Shown here in pieces: positions 28,187 to 36,918 of a DNA stretch of 64,000 bases (position 1 is the stretch's first letter; every line of letters begins with the position of its first letter). The position numbers and the translations under genes are program-made. The notes beneath the pieces are model-generated. The model did no database searches and was not told where the DNA came from. It worked only from the letters and a program-made list of their open reading frames with translations. Source of the stretch: Natrialba taiwanensis DSM 12281 (lineage in GTDB: Archaea; Halobacteriota; Halobacteria; Halobacteriales; Natrialbaceae); NCBI RefSeq assembly GCF_000337595.1, contig NZ_AOIL01000052.1, forward strand, positions 146,034 through 210,033, given 5' to 3'.

Positions 28187-29371
28187 CTACCACCAGCGGT
28201 TTTCGACCAATCGGTCGATCGCCTCCCGAATCGTCGCCTCATTCCGCGAGAACGTAAACCGGATCCAGTCGGATTCCCCGTCGGCATCGGTGTAGAAGCT
28301 ACTCCCCGGCACGGCGGCGACGCCGGCCTCCCGGATCAATCGATAACAGAACTCGATGTCGTCCTCGTCGGTCGGGTATCGCGTCAGAATGTAGTACGCG
28401 CCGTCAGGTTTGACGGGATCGAGCCCTGCTTCTTGCAGACCCTCGTAGAGCAGGTCGCGACGCCGCTCGTAGGAGTCGGCGAGTTCAGTGTAGTAGGAGT
28501 CGGGGAGCGACAGCGCCTCGACGCCGGCGCGCTGAAACGGCGTTGGCGCGCAGATACTCGTGTAGTCGTGGATCTTTCGGAGTTCTTTCGAGAGGTACTC
28601 GGGCGCGAGACAGAAGCCGACGCGCCAGCCGGTGACGCTGAACGTCTTGGACATGCCGGTACAGACGACGGTTCGGTCGGCGAGGTCGCCGACTTCGACG
28701 GGGCTGACGTAGTCGTCCGTGTAGACGATGTGCTCGTAGATTTCGTCGGTGAGGACGATGAGGTCGTGCTCGAAGACGATCTCCTCGATGCGCTCGAGTT
28801 CGTCGCGCGAGAACACCTTCCCGGTCGGGTTCATCGGGGTGTTGAGCACGAGGATGCGGGCGTCCGCGGCGGCCGCGGCGAGTTCGTCGACGTCGATGGT
28901 GAGGTCGTCGGTGATGTCGATGGGAACGGCAGTCGCGCCGGCGAACTGGCTCGCCGGGATGTAGCTCTCGTAGACGGGTTCGAAGTAGACGACTTCGTCG
29001 CCGGGGCCGGCGAGCGCGAGCATGGTCGACATGAGGGCCTCGCTGGTGCCGCTGGTGATCGTGACCTCGGTTTCGGGGTCGTACGAGACGCCTTTCCACT
29101 CGGCGTAGCGCTCGGCGACGGCCTCGCGGAGTTCGGGCAGGCCCCAGGTGATGGTGTACTGGCTGTCGGTTTCGATGGCTTCCTGAGCGGCGGCCTTGAT
29201 TTCGGGGGGCGTCTCGTCCTCGTCGGGGATGCCCTGCGAGAGATTGATCGCGCCGCGGTCGATCGCCTCCCTGGTCATCTCGCGGATCACGGACTCGGCG
29301 ACGCCTGCCGTTCGGGCGCTGCCGACCGCGTCGGCCGTTTCAGGTGTTTCGGCGGGTGGGTCTCGTTCCAT
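28187..29371 (-). CDS. PLP aminotransferase, class I/II
   Basis: 394 residues. Class I fold type I motifs: ITWGLPELREAVAERY, TSGTSEALMS, NTPMNPTGKVFSRDEL, DEIYEHIVY and the PLP lysine in GMSKTFSVTGWRVGF. The N-terminus resembles kynurenine/aspartate/branched aminotransferases, but the donor cannot be told. It starts three bases after the stop of the truncated agmatinase gene, so it was once the second gene of that operon. Now that the agmatinase promoter is gone, its own expression is uncertain. Confidence 0.9.
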   Translation of the reverse strand: MERDPPAETPETADAVGSARTAGVAESVIREMTREAIDRGAINLSQGIPDEDETPPEIKAAAQEAIETDSQYTITWGLPELREAVAERYAEWKGVSYDPETEVTITSGTSEALMSTMLALAGPGDEVVYFEPVYESYIPASQFAGATAVPIDITDDLTIDVDELAAAAADARILVLNTPMNPTGKVFSRDELERIEEIVFEHDLIVLTDEIYEHIVYTDDYVSPVEVGDLADRTVVCTGMSKTFSVTGWRVGFCLAPEYLSKELRKIHDYTSICAPTPFQRAGVEALSLPDSYYTELADSYERRRDLLYEGLQEAGLDPVKPDGAYYILTRYPTDEDDIEFCYRLIREAGVAAVPGSSFYTDADGESDWIRFTFSRNEATIREAIDRLVENRWW

Positions 29372-29374
29372 CGC

Positions 29375-29650
29375 TTACTCCGCGAACTGCCGTTCGAGCA
29401 GCGTGACCAGCAGATATGCGGCGAGTTTCTGGGTGCCCTCGTCGGTGTCGTACCGGGGTGCGACCTCCATCATATCGACGGCGCTGACCGCGTCGGTCGC
29501 ACCGAGTACTTCCATCGTCTTGAGCGCCTGGTGGGCCGTCAGCCCACCCGGAACCGGCGTGCCAGTTCCCGGTGCGACGCTCGGGTCGACGCCGTCGATG
29601 TCGAAGGAGACGTACACCGCGTCGGTTCCCTCGGCCGCCTCCCTCGAGGC
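29375..29650 (-). pseudogene. speB: Agmatinase/arginase-family gene, 5' two-thirds missing
   Basis: About 90 C-terminal codons remain: AVYVSFDIDGVDPSVAPGTG (the second binuclear-manganese motif SFDIDGVDP), then PGGLTAHQALKTMEVLGA and DMMEVAPRYDTDEGTQK, to the stop at 29375. The first metal motifs (GGDHS, DAHLD) that should come before it are absent. Beyond about 29650 the same strand is antisense to another gene fragment. Agmatinases hydrolyse agmatine to putrescine and urea. Assignment is strong for the family; the exact substrate is inferred from the polyamine context. Confidence 0.85.
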
Positions 29651-30347
29651 CGACGCCGTCGACGACGCACTCGAACTCGTTTCCCGCCTCGAATCGCTCC
29701 CGCTCGGTCCCATTCCGATCTCTCTCGAGGACAGCGCACCCGGCGAACCCGGCGATACGCGGTTGCTCGTCCCCTCGAGCATCACGCTCGACGGCGTCTT
29801 GCTCGCCCACGGCGTCAACGCCGACCTCACGACCGCGGGCATCCTCGAGTACGAACCCGTCCCCGTCGACGAGTTCAGCGACGGCGACCGACAACTCCAG
29901 AGCGGCGGTCGGATCACGCGCTACGTCGACGTGATCAACGGCGAGGGGTCGTCGATCGACGTGATTTCGCTGCTGATCGAGGCCGGGCGAACCGACGTGT
30001 TGACGCTGCTCGAAACCGAGAGCGAGGGGTCGGGGCTTCTCGTCGGCGACGGCCGACAGTTCCCGATCAACCGGTACGAGGAGGCCCGCGACCTCGCGGT
30101 CGCGAGTCGGGACGCGATCGGCGGCGTCCTCGACTTTCGCCGCCCGCGCGAACAGGACAAACTCCCCAACGGCAGTTCGGCCTGGGCGTTCGGCTCGCTC
30201 ACCTACGTCGGCGTCGGTGAACTCGTGCTCGCGGCGCTCAGCGAGGCCGGCCTGACCGACGAGTGGGACACGCTGTACGGCACGGTCGAACGGAACTCGT
30301 TCGAACCGGTCGCGGCGGTTGCGCCGACGGCAGCGCTCGACGATTGA
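29641..30347 (+). pseudogene. NrpR-type regulator, 5' half missing
   Basis: About 235 codons that align with the C-terminal two-thirds of the complete NrpR-like gene at 35905-36912. Shared blocks are LESLPLGPIPIS/TAIDDSPLGPVVAS, PSSITLDGVLLA/PSSVTIDGVLLA, VISLLIEAGRTDV/MVSLLIEARRTSV, and GGVLDFRRPREQ/GGVIDARRPREP. The winged-helix DNA-binding part (about 145 residues in the complete copy) has no counterpart upstream; instead the sequence joins agmatinase codons. An open frame continues upstream to 29196 only because it runs antisense to the aminotransferase. It cannot bind DNA on its own. Confidence 0.82.
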
Positions 30348-30455
30348 GGCCGGTATCGCAGCTCGCGACGACAATTCGACGAGAATGAGGACGAGTTCCG
30401 GTGGCAACCAATCACGCCCGCTCGGCCAGCGGGCGACGATTGAACTCGCGTCGCG

Positions 30456-31421
30456 CTACTCGGTGTTTGCGTCCGTTCCCTGTTCGTCTCGCTGCGCTGT
30501 CCCGTAGATCGCCGGCCGTCGAGACGCGAGCACGTCGTCGTAAGCCGTCAGGTTCTTCTCCCGTGCCCGTTCGAGCGCGCACTCGGCGCTGAGTTCGTGT
30601 TCGCCGGTCGCCGGTGCCGGTCCCGCGAGGGGAACCCCGTCAGGGTCGAGAATAACGCTCTGTCCTTCGAAGGTGACGCTGCGTTCGGTGCCGGTGCGGT
30701 CCGCACACGCGACGAACACGTGATTCGAGTTCGCGTGGGCGAGCGCCTGGTGGACGCCGACAGTCCAGCCGCCGGGCCGAGTCGGGGCGTCGTCCGGCGT
30801 CCCCGGGACCCAGTTGGTCGGCACGGCGATAATATCGACGCCGGCGTGGGCCTGTGCGATCGTGAGTTCCGGAAACCAGAGGTCGTTACAGATCTGGACG
30901 CCGAGGCGGCCGAACGGCGTGTCGACGACCGCGAGGTCGGTTCCGGGTTCGAACCAGCGGTGTTCCTCGTTCCAGCGGTGGACTTTCCGGTACACGGCCT
31001 CGACGCCGGACGGCGAGACGACGAGCGCGCTGTTGTAGTACGCGTCCCCGTCGGCTTCCGGTACGCCGCCGACGATCCAGGTGTCGGTATCGGCGGCGAC
31101 GTCGCTCCACGCCCGGGACGTCTCGCCGTCATGCGGCTCCGCCATCGACGCGACCTCCGTTTTCGACTCGAAGACGTACCCTGAGGTCACGAGTTCGGGG
31201 AAGACGATCAGGTCGGCGTCGACGTGCTCGCGGACGAGTTCAACTGTGCGGTTGCGATTGCGTTCGACGGCACCGAACTCGGGGGTGAGCTGGACGGTGA
31301 CGATTCGGGCGTCGGTTGCGGCTGGGGGTGTATCTGTGGCCGTGTCAGTGCCCATGTCCGTGCCTGCGGACGCCTCCACGTCCGCGTCCGTCTCCGCTCC
31401 GGAACCCGGTTCCGCCGTCAC
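30456..31421 (-). CDS. Nitrilase-superfamily carbon-nitrogen hydrolase
   Basis: 321 residues. The Glu-Lys-Cys catalytic triad reads LIVFPELVTSG, YRKVHRWNEEH and GVQICNDLWFPE. The first about 35 residues are an Asp/Thr-rich tail (DADVEASAGTDMGTDTATDT), longer than usual. The family includes N-carbamoylputrescine amidase and omega-amidase; the transporter and agmatinase neighbours favour a polyamine-related amide substrate. Its start overlaps the permease stop by 4 bases, so it is the last gene of the transporter operon. Confidence 0.87.
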   Translation of the reverse strand: MTAEPGSGAETDADVEASAGTDMGTDTATDTPPAATDARIVTVQLTPEFGAVERNRNRTVELVREHVDADLIVFPELVTSGYVFESKTEVASMAEPHDGETSRAWSDVAADTDTWIVGGVPEADGDAYYNSALVVSPSGVEAVYRKVHRWNEEHRWFEPGTDLAVVDTPFGRLGVQICNDLWFPELTIAQAHAGVDIIAVPTNWVPGTPDDAPTRPGGWTVGVHQALAHANSNHVFVACADRTGTERSVTFEGQSVILDPDGVPLAGPAPATGEHELSAECALERAREKNLTAYDDVLASRRPAIYGTAQRDEQGTDANTE

Positions 31422-33418
31422 TCCCAGATCCCTCCGGAGAGTCTGTCAATAGCCGTCATCACGACGACCGTCAGGAAGATGAAGACCACGCTGGCGGCCG
31501 CGATGGTCGGCGGGTAGGAGTACCGCAGCTGGTTGAAGATCTGGATCGGAATCGTCTGAACGAGGAACAGCGACAGCAGCCACGAGATGATGTACTCGTT
31601 CAGCGAGAGGATGAACGCGAACAGCGCGCCCGAGACCACGTTCGCCCGAATCAGCGGGTACGTGATCGTCCGGATCGTCCGGAGCGAGGACGCGCCGAGG
31701 TTCATCGCGGCTTCCTCGTAGGTGCGGTCGATCTCGTCTAACCCCTGCGAGATCAGGATGAACGGGAACGGGGCGTAGAAGATCCCGTGGGCGATGATGA
31801 TGCCCAGTCGCGAGCCGGCGAGCGCGAAGCCGCCAATCTCGAGTTCGAGGAAGAACACGAGGAACGCGACCCCAATGATGACCGGGGGAAGCAGAATGGG
31901 TAACACGCCGAGCGTCCCGTAGATCGTCCCCCACCGGTAGTCAAAGCGGTCGAGTGCGAACGCGAGTCCCCCACCGATCGTCGTGCTCAGTAGCGCGGCG
32001 GCCCCGGCGATCGTGAGGCTGTTGAGCAGCGCGGTTCGCCACGCCTCGGTCCCGAAGAACTCGGCGTACCACTGCAGGGAGAACCCGCCGGGCGGGAACG
32101 TGAGGAACTCTTCGGGTGTGAACGAAACCGCGATGATGATCGCGAGCGGGAGGGCGATGTACACCATCACCGCTGCGACGTACGTCCGGAACGCCACCCA
32201 GATAATGGATTCGCGCGTGTTCGCGTCGATCCGCGTGACAAGCGAGTCGAGTGCGGATCCAAGCCGGTTCCCTGCGGCGGTCAGTCCGACCGTCGCCGCC
32301 GCAGTTCCGAGTCCGCTCCGGAATCGGGTCAGCGGTCCGGGAGCGGACGAACGTGCCGGCTGCGACCCGCCGTCCGTCGCTATCTCTTCGGTGCCGCCGA
32401 GGCTCGCCGTCGTCACGTTCGTCACGCGGATCAGCACCCAGAGGAACACCAGCACGACGACGATGAGCCCGATGCTCATCGCCGCGCCGAACGGATAGTT
32501 GCTCTCGCTCATGATCTGTTGCTCGATCAACACCGGCAGCGTCCGCTGACCGGGACTGCCGAGGAGTCGCGGCAGGACGTACGAGCCGAGCGCCAGGATA
32601 AAGACGAGCGCAGTACCGCTCATGACGCCGTTTTTCGATAGCGGCAGCGTCACTCGCCGGAACGTCTTTGCCGGCCCTGCGCCGAGGTTCTTCGATGCCT
32701 CGAGCAGTTCGCCGTCGAGATTCCGAAGGCTACTGTAGAGGGTGAGGATCATGAACGGCAGGAAGACGTAGACCATGCCGACGACCAGCCCCCAGTAGCC
32801 CGGATAGAACGACTGCGGTTCGGCGAGGAACCCGAGCGCGGTGCCGACCGAACTCAGGATGCCGCCCGAAGCCAGGATCACCTGCCAGGCGTAGGCCCGG
32901 ATGACGTAGGTCACCCACAGCGAGGAGATGATCGTAATGAGCAGCACGCTCCGCAGCCACGGGCGATTCATCCGCGCGAGATAGTACGCCATCGGATAGC
33001 CGAGCAACAGCGAGAGCCCGGCCGTGACGAGCGCGAGTTCGACCGTCAGCCAGAGCTGCCCGAGATACAGGCCGGGTTCGATGAACGGCCACGTCGACGT
33101 GAAGCCGATGTCGAGGAACCGGGCGTAGTTCTCCAACGTGAACCCGATCTGGTACTGTCCGCCCGGAATGTTCTCCCAGAAGCTAAAGACGACCAGCATA
33201 CACAGCGGGACGAAGAAGACGGCGACCAGCCAGAACAACGGATACGACAGTACGTACCACTTCGCTCGCGATTTCAGGCCCGCACGGCCGGATTCGTCCG
33301 AACTGGACGGTTCTGCAGTGGATGCCTCTGTATCGCTCGCAGTAGTCGCTGCGTCGGCGGTGGTGGCAGCTCCGGTTCCAGTTCCGGTCTCGGAGGAAGT
33401 GTCTGTACGATTCGTCAT
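31418..33418 (-). CDS. Fused PotB-PotC-type ABC permease
   Basis: 666 residues, twice the size of one permease. Residues about 50-330 form a PotB-like half with the cytoplasmic ATPase-contact (EAA) motif EASKNLGAGPAKTFRR. Residues about 405-660 form a PotC-like half with the second EAA motif EEAAMNLGASSLRTIR. A hydrophilic linker (about 340-400) joins them. In bacteria these are two separate proteins. The N-terminus has a Thr/Ala/Ser-rich cytoplasmic tail (about 45 residues). It imports polyamine-type substrates with the ATPase and binding protein encoded upstream; the start is directly at the ATPase stop. Confidence 0.9.
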   Translation of the reverse strand: MTNRTDTSSETGTGTGAATTADAATTASDTEASTAEPSSSDESGRAGLKSRAKWYVLSYPLFWLVAVFFVPLCMLVVFSFWENIPGGQYQIGFTLENYARFLDIGFTSTWPFIEPGLYLGQLWLTVELALVTAGLSLLLGYPMAYYLARMNRPWLRSVLLITIISSLWVTYVIRAYAWQVILASGGILSSVGTALGFLAEPQSFYPGYWGLVVGMVYVFLPFMILTLYSSLRNLDGELLEASKNLGAGPAKTFRRVTLPLSKNGVMSGTALVFILALGSYVLPRLLGSPGQRTLPVLIEQQIMSESNYPFGAAMSIGLIVVVLVFLWVLIRVTNVTTASLGGTEEIATDGGSQPARSSAPGPLTRFRSGLGTAAATVGLTAAGNRLGSALDSLVTRIDANTRESIIWVAFRTYVAAVMVYIALPLAIIIAVSFTPEEFLTFPPGGFSLQWYAEFFGTEAWRTALLNSLTIAGAAALLSTTIGGGLAFALDRFDYRWGTIYGTLGVLPILLPPVIIGVAFLVFFLELEIGGFALAGSRLGIIIAHGIFYAPFPFILISQGLDEIDRTYEEAAMNLGASSLRTIRTITYPLIRANVVSGALFAFILSLNEYIISWLLSLFLVQTIPIQIFNQLRYSYPPTIAAASVVFIFLTVVVMTAIDRLSGGIWE

Positions 33419-34582
33419 CTATTCCTCCACGAGACGGCAGTCGGCGGCTCCGATGGACACCGTCACCCGGTCCCCGGGCCCTCGTTCGTCCAGCCCGCTC
33501 CGTCGCACGACGACGAGTTCGCGACCGGCGTCGGTTTCGACGCGGAACTCGACGCTGCTGCCCAGGTGGCGTTTGAAGGTAATCTCGCCCTTGAAGACGG
33601 TTTCGGGTGCGGGCTGTGTGCCGCCGTCGGCGCTCGGGTTCGTACTCGAACTCGCGCTCGCGTTGGCGGTGGCGTTTGCGGTCGCATCCGCGTCCGCATC
33701 CGATTCGGACGCCGCGGCGAACCGAATCCGTTCCGGTCGCACGATGACCGAGACGTCGTCGCCGGTCGAGATGCCGTTCTGAGCCGTCGCCTGCACCGTC
33801 ACATCGGCACACTCGACGGTCGCGTAGCCGTCTTCTATCGCCGTTACCGACCCGTCGAAGATGTTCGCTGTTCCGAGGAAATCTGCGACGAATCGGGAAT
33901 CGGGGTCGTTGTACACGTCCTCCGGCGGGCCGACCTGTTCGAATTTCCCGTCGTTCATGACGGCCAGCCGGTCCGACATCGTCAGCGCCTCCTCCTGGTT
34001 GTGCGTGACGAAGACGGTCGTAATACCGATCTCCTGTTGGATACGGCGGAGTTCGACCTGCATCTGCTCGCGCAGTTGCTTGTCCAGACTCGCCAGCGGC
34101 TCGTCTAACAACAGCGCCTTCGGCCGCGGTGCAAGTGCTCGCGCCAGGGCGATTCGCTGTTGTTGGCCGCCCGAGAGCTGGTCCGGGGTTCGATCGCCGA
34201 CGCCGGGCAACTCGACGAGTTCGAGCATCTCCTCGACGCGCGCATCGATCTCCTCGTCGGTGTACTCGCCCGCCGCCTCCATCCCGTAGGCGATGTTCTC
34301 GTGGATGGTCATGTGGGGAAACAGCGCGAAGTCCTGGAAGACCATCCCCGTGTCGCGCTCGTACGGCGGCGCGTCGGTCACGTTTTCGTCGTCGATGCGA
34401 ATGTTGCCGTCAGTCGGCGTTTCGAAGCCCGCAATCGTCCGAAGCGTCGTCGTCTTCCCGCAGCCGGAGGGCCCGACGAGCGTGACGAACTCGCCGCTCT
34501 CGATGTCGATGTCGACACCCTTGACCGCGAGGACGCCGCCCGGATACCGCTTCGTCACGCCCGCGAGTGAAATTCCACTCAT
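33419..34582 (-). CDS. potA: PotA-type ABC transporter ATPase
   Basis: 387 residues. Walker A GPSGCGKTTT, signature LSGGQQQRIALARAL, Walker B ALLLDEPLASLD and switch His in VFVTHNQEEAL. The C-terminal TOBE region (from about 285) is interrupted by a low-complexity insert DADATANATANASASS. Polyamine ATPases of the PotA class carry such a TOBE domain for regulation. The gene starts 7 bases after the binding-protein gene. Confidence 0.93.
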   Translation of the reverse strand: MSGISLAGVTKRYPGGVLAVKGVDIDIESGEFVTLVGPSGCGKTTTLRTIAGFETPTDGNIRIDDENVTDAPPYERDTGMVFQDFALFPHMTIHENIAYGMEAAGEYTDEEIDARVEEMLELVELPGVGDRTPDQLSGGQQQRIALARALAPRPKALLLDEPLASLDKQLREQMQVELRRIQQEIGITTVFVTHNQEEALTMSDRLAVMNDGKFEQVGPPEDVYNDPDSRFVADFLGTANIFDGSVTAIEDGYATVECADVTVQATAQNGISTGDDVSVIVRPERIRFAAASESDADADATANATANASASSSTNPSADGGTQPAPETVFKGEITFKRHLGSSVEFRVETDAGRELVVVRRSGLDERGPGDRVTVSIGAADCRLVEE

Positions 34583-34588
34583 ACCCGA

Positions 34589-35692
34589 TTAGTTGGTGAT
34601 GAACTCTTCCCAGCGTTGATTGACCCAGTCCTCCTCCTCGACGTAGAGATCGTAGTTCGGCGTGATCGCTTCGTCGGGACCCGGGCCGGCGATCTGTTCG
34701 TAGAGTTCGTCGTCGATTTCGGAGTGTTCGCGGTCGATCGTCGGACTCGTATAGAGGTTTTCGGCGAGTCGGTCCTGGACCGCAGGCTGGCTCGCGTAGT
34801 CGATGAACTGCCGGGCTTCCTCCGACAGATCGGTGCTTTCGAGGGTGACCCAGAGCCCGGAGTCGAGTACGGAACCCTCTTCGACGAAGTTCGACTGGAC
34901 GGGTTCGCCCTCGTCCTGCAAGACGAGCGTGATGTCACTGTAGAGCATTCCAGCGGGCACCTCGCCATCAATGAGTCGCTGCTGGAAGTCCGCCTCGTTC
35001 TCGTACCACATGTTCGCCTGGCTGGTAACGCCTTGCAGTTCCTGAAACACCTCTTCGACGCCGTCGCGGTCCTCTAAGATCTCGGGGTCGTCGAACCGCA
35101 GTTCCGCGGTGATGTCGAGCAGAAACGAGTTCGACGCGTAGCCGAGCAGCCCGAGCGTATCCTCGTACTGGTCGTCCCACAGCGCCTCCCAGCTATCGAC
35201 CGGGTCCTCGATGACGTCCGTGTTCTGGACGAGGTTGATGTACCACGAGAGCGCGCCGACGGCCGGAACGCCGCCGTCGGCCTCCATGACGAGATCGTCG
35301 CTGATGTACTCCAGATTCTCGAAGTCGTCCGTGTCCCAGATGTGCCACAGGTTCGAGTTCAATCCCTTCAGCACGCCGGTCTGTGCCATGATGGCAACGT
35401 CGACCGGTGCCTGCCCGGCGCTGACGGCGTTTTCGTACTGCGTCAGTGCCTCTTCGGAGGTCGGCTGCGCCTCGGACTCGACCTCGATATCGTGTTCGTC
35501 CGAAAAGGCCGGGAACAGCTCTTCGTCCATGACCTCCTGAAACACGCCGCCGTAGACGGCGACGGTCAGCGTATCGTCGCCGCTATCGAGCATTCCTGTA
35601 CAACCGGCAAGCCCACCGAGAGCTGCGACGCCTCCCACCGCCGCGCTCGTGCGAAGGAACTCCCGCCGCCCGTTCGTGTCTTGTGCTGGCAT
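34589..35692 (-). CDS. potD: PotD/PotF-type substrate-binding lipoprotein
   Basis: 367 residues. GRREFLRTSAAVGGVAALGG carries a Tat motif and LAGC a lipobox, so it is exported folded and lipid-anchored outside. The mature part is an SBP_bac-type fold (DDTLTVAVYGGVFQEVMD; LYSDITLVLQDEGEPVQSNF; TEEARQFIDYAS-like DLSEEARQFIDYASQ). This family binds spermidine or putrescine. It is the first gene of the transporter set; a putative palindromic site and promoter lie in the 212-base gap upstream. Confidence 0.9.
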   Translation of the reverse strand: MPAQDTNGRREFLRTSAAVGGVAALGGLAGCTGMLDSGDDTLTVAVYGGVFQEVMDEELFPAFSDEHDIEVESEAQPTSEEALTQYENAVSAGQAPVDVAIMAQTGVLKGLNSNLWHIWDTDDFENLEYISDDLVMEADGGVPAVGALSWYINLVQNTDVIEDPVDSWEALWDDQYEDTLGLLGYASNSFLLDITAELRFDDPEILEDRDGVEEVFQELQGVTSQANMWYENEADFQQRLIDGEVPAGMLYSDITLVLQDEGEPVQSNFVEEGSVLDSGLWVTLESTDLSEEARQFIDYASQPAVQDRLAENLYTSPTIDREHSEIDDELYEQIAGPGPDEAITPNYDLYVEEEDWVNQRWEEFITN

Positions 35693-35904
35693 ACTATTGC
35701 CACCTACCCACAGTATCCAGGCTATCCCTACATAAGTGTTCCCACAGTACGGTATGACGTACCACTATTCTTTCTCCCGGAAGGTGGTTGAATGAGATTG
35801 TCACGGTTGCGAACTTCTGAAACACCAATTTTGGTGCTCCAGACGTGTACTATCTGGCTATTCCGGAACAGGAGAGCGTCGGTGTCGAGTTCGCTGTCGA
35901 TGGT
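35693..35904. promoter_or_regulatory. Regulatory gap upstream of potD with two palindromes
   Basis: On the minus strand a TATA-like TTATGTAG lies at about 35731-35738, about 40 bases from the potD ATG. Directly upstream is GGTA-N5-TACC (35751-35763). Further up is the perfect palindrome CACCAA-TT-TTGGTG (35823-35836). These could be operators of the adjacent regulator or of an Lrp-type protein; no direct evidence of binding. Confidence 0.4.
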
Positions 35905-36912
35905 TCACGACCAGTCGTCGAGTTCATCCCGCGACTGGACGCGGGCGAGCGTCGTCCACTCGGTTGCCACATCGGCTTCCACGCAGCGGGCGATGAGACA
36001 TTCGGACGCGCCGACGCAGGTGAGCGAGGCGAACGCCCAGCCCGGTTCGTCCCACGGAAACGGCCCCGGTTCGCGGGGTCGGCGAGCATCGATGACCCCG
36101 CCCAGGCGGTCGCGGGCCGCCGCCGCGAGTTCGTGCGCCCGGTCGTAGTGAGCAAGCGGGAACTCGCGATTGTCGGCGACCAACAGGCCGGCCTCGCCGT
36201 CAAGTGCGGCCCCGACCGACGTCCGCCGGGCTTCGATCAACAACGACACCATGTCGACCGTTGCGCGCTCGTTCCCGATCACGTCGGTAAACCGCCGGAT
36301 TGCGCCGCCGTGTGCCGTCGGATCGGGGTCCTCGTAGGGCACCGTCTCCGGATCGGGATGGTACTCGACGACGCCGGTCGTATCGAGGTCGCTGTCGATC
36401 CCCTCCGCGAGCAAGACGCCGTCGATCGTCACGCTCGAGGGCGTCGCAATCTCGATGTACTCGGCTCCATTCCGCTCGCTGAACTCGAGGGACGCGACGA
36501 CGGGTCCGAGCGGCGAGTCGTCGATCGCAGTGAGAAGGGAGTCGACCTGCTCGTGCGCCGTTGCGGGAACGGTGACGGTGCCGACGACGACGGCCCCCTC
36601 GTCCGCGAGCGGATCGTAAGTGACGCGGCTCGTCAGATCGGCGAGCCGTTCGCGAACCTGTTCGACCCGGCCGCTCACGCCGCCGCGTTCGAGTTCGGCG
36701 CGGCCGGCCGCGGTCAGTCGCCGACCCTTCCCGCCGACCTTCTCCGTCAGGCCGGCTTCGTCGAGGTCGGCGAGCGTGAGCCGAACCGTTCGTTCGGTGA
36801 GCGAGTAGCCCCGCTCCCGGAGGTGCTCGGTGAGGTGGACGCTTCCGATCGGCTCGTGTGCGTCGAGCAGGCGAAGAATGTCGTACGTCCGCCGGTCCGG
36901 ATCGCTCGTCAT
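35905..36912 (-). CDS. NrpR-type transcriptional regulator (winged helix + single NrpR domain)
   Basis: 335 residues. The N-terminal winged helix (about 5-70, RTYDILRLLDAHEPIGSVHL and RTVRLTLADLDEAGL) resembles the HTH of methanogen NrpR and archaeal RNase R-like winged helices. The rest (about 90-330) is one DUF128/NrpR regulatory domain with TPSSVTIDGVLLAEG and IGGVIDARRPREP-type blocks. Methanogen NrpR senses 2-oxoglutarate and represses nitrogen genes; that role here is inferred. It begins 6 bases after the aminotransferase stop, so the two are cotranscribed, and the promoter carries an NrpR-type operator. Confidence 0.85.
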   Translation of the reverse strand: MTSDPDRRTYDILRLLDAHEPIGSVHLTEHLRERGYSLTERTVRLTLADLDEAGLTEKVGGKGRRLTAAGRAELERGGVSGRVEQVRERLADLTSRVTYDPLADEGAVVVGTVTVPATAHEQVDSLLTAIDDSPLGPVVASLEFSERNGAEYIEIATPSSVTIDGVLLAEGIDSDLDTTGVVEYHPDPETVPYEDPDPTAHGGAIRRFTDVIGNERATVDMVSLLIEARRTSVGAALDGEAGLLVADNREFPLAHYDRAHELAAAARDRLGGVIDARRPREPGPFPWDEPGWAFASLTCVGASECLIARCVEADVATEWTTLARVQSRDELDDWS

Positions 36913-36918
36913 GCCTGA

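Noticed and set aside
28433..30220. A 595-codon plus-strand open frame
   Set aside because: It is antisense to the aminotransferase and crosses the pseudogene junction; the composition is shadow-like.
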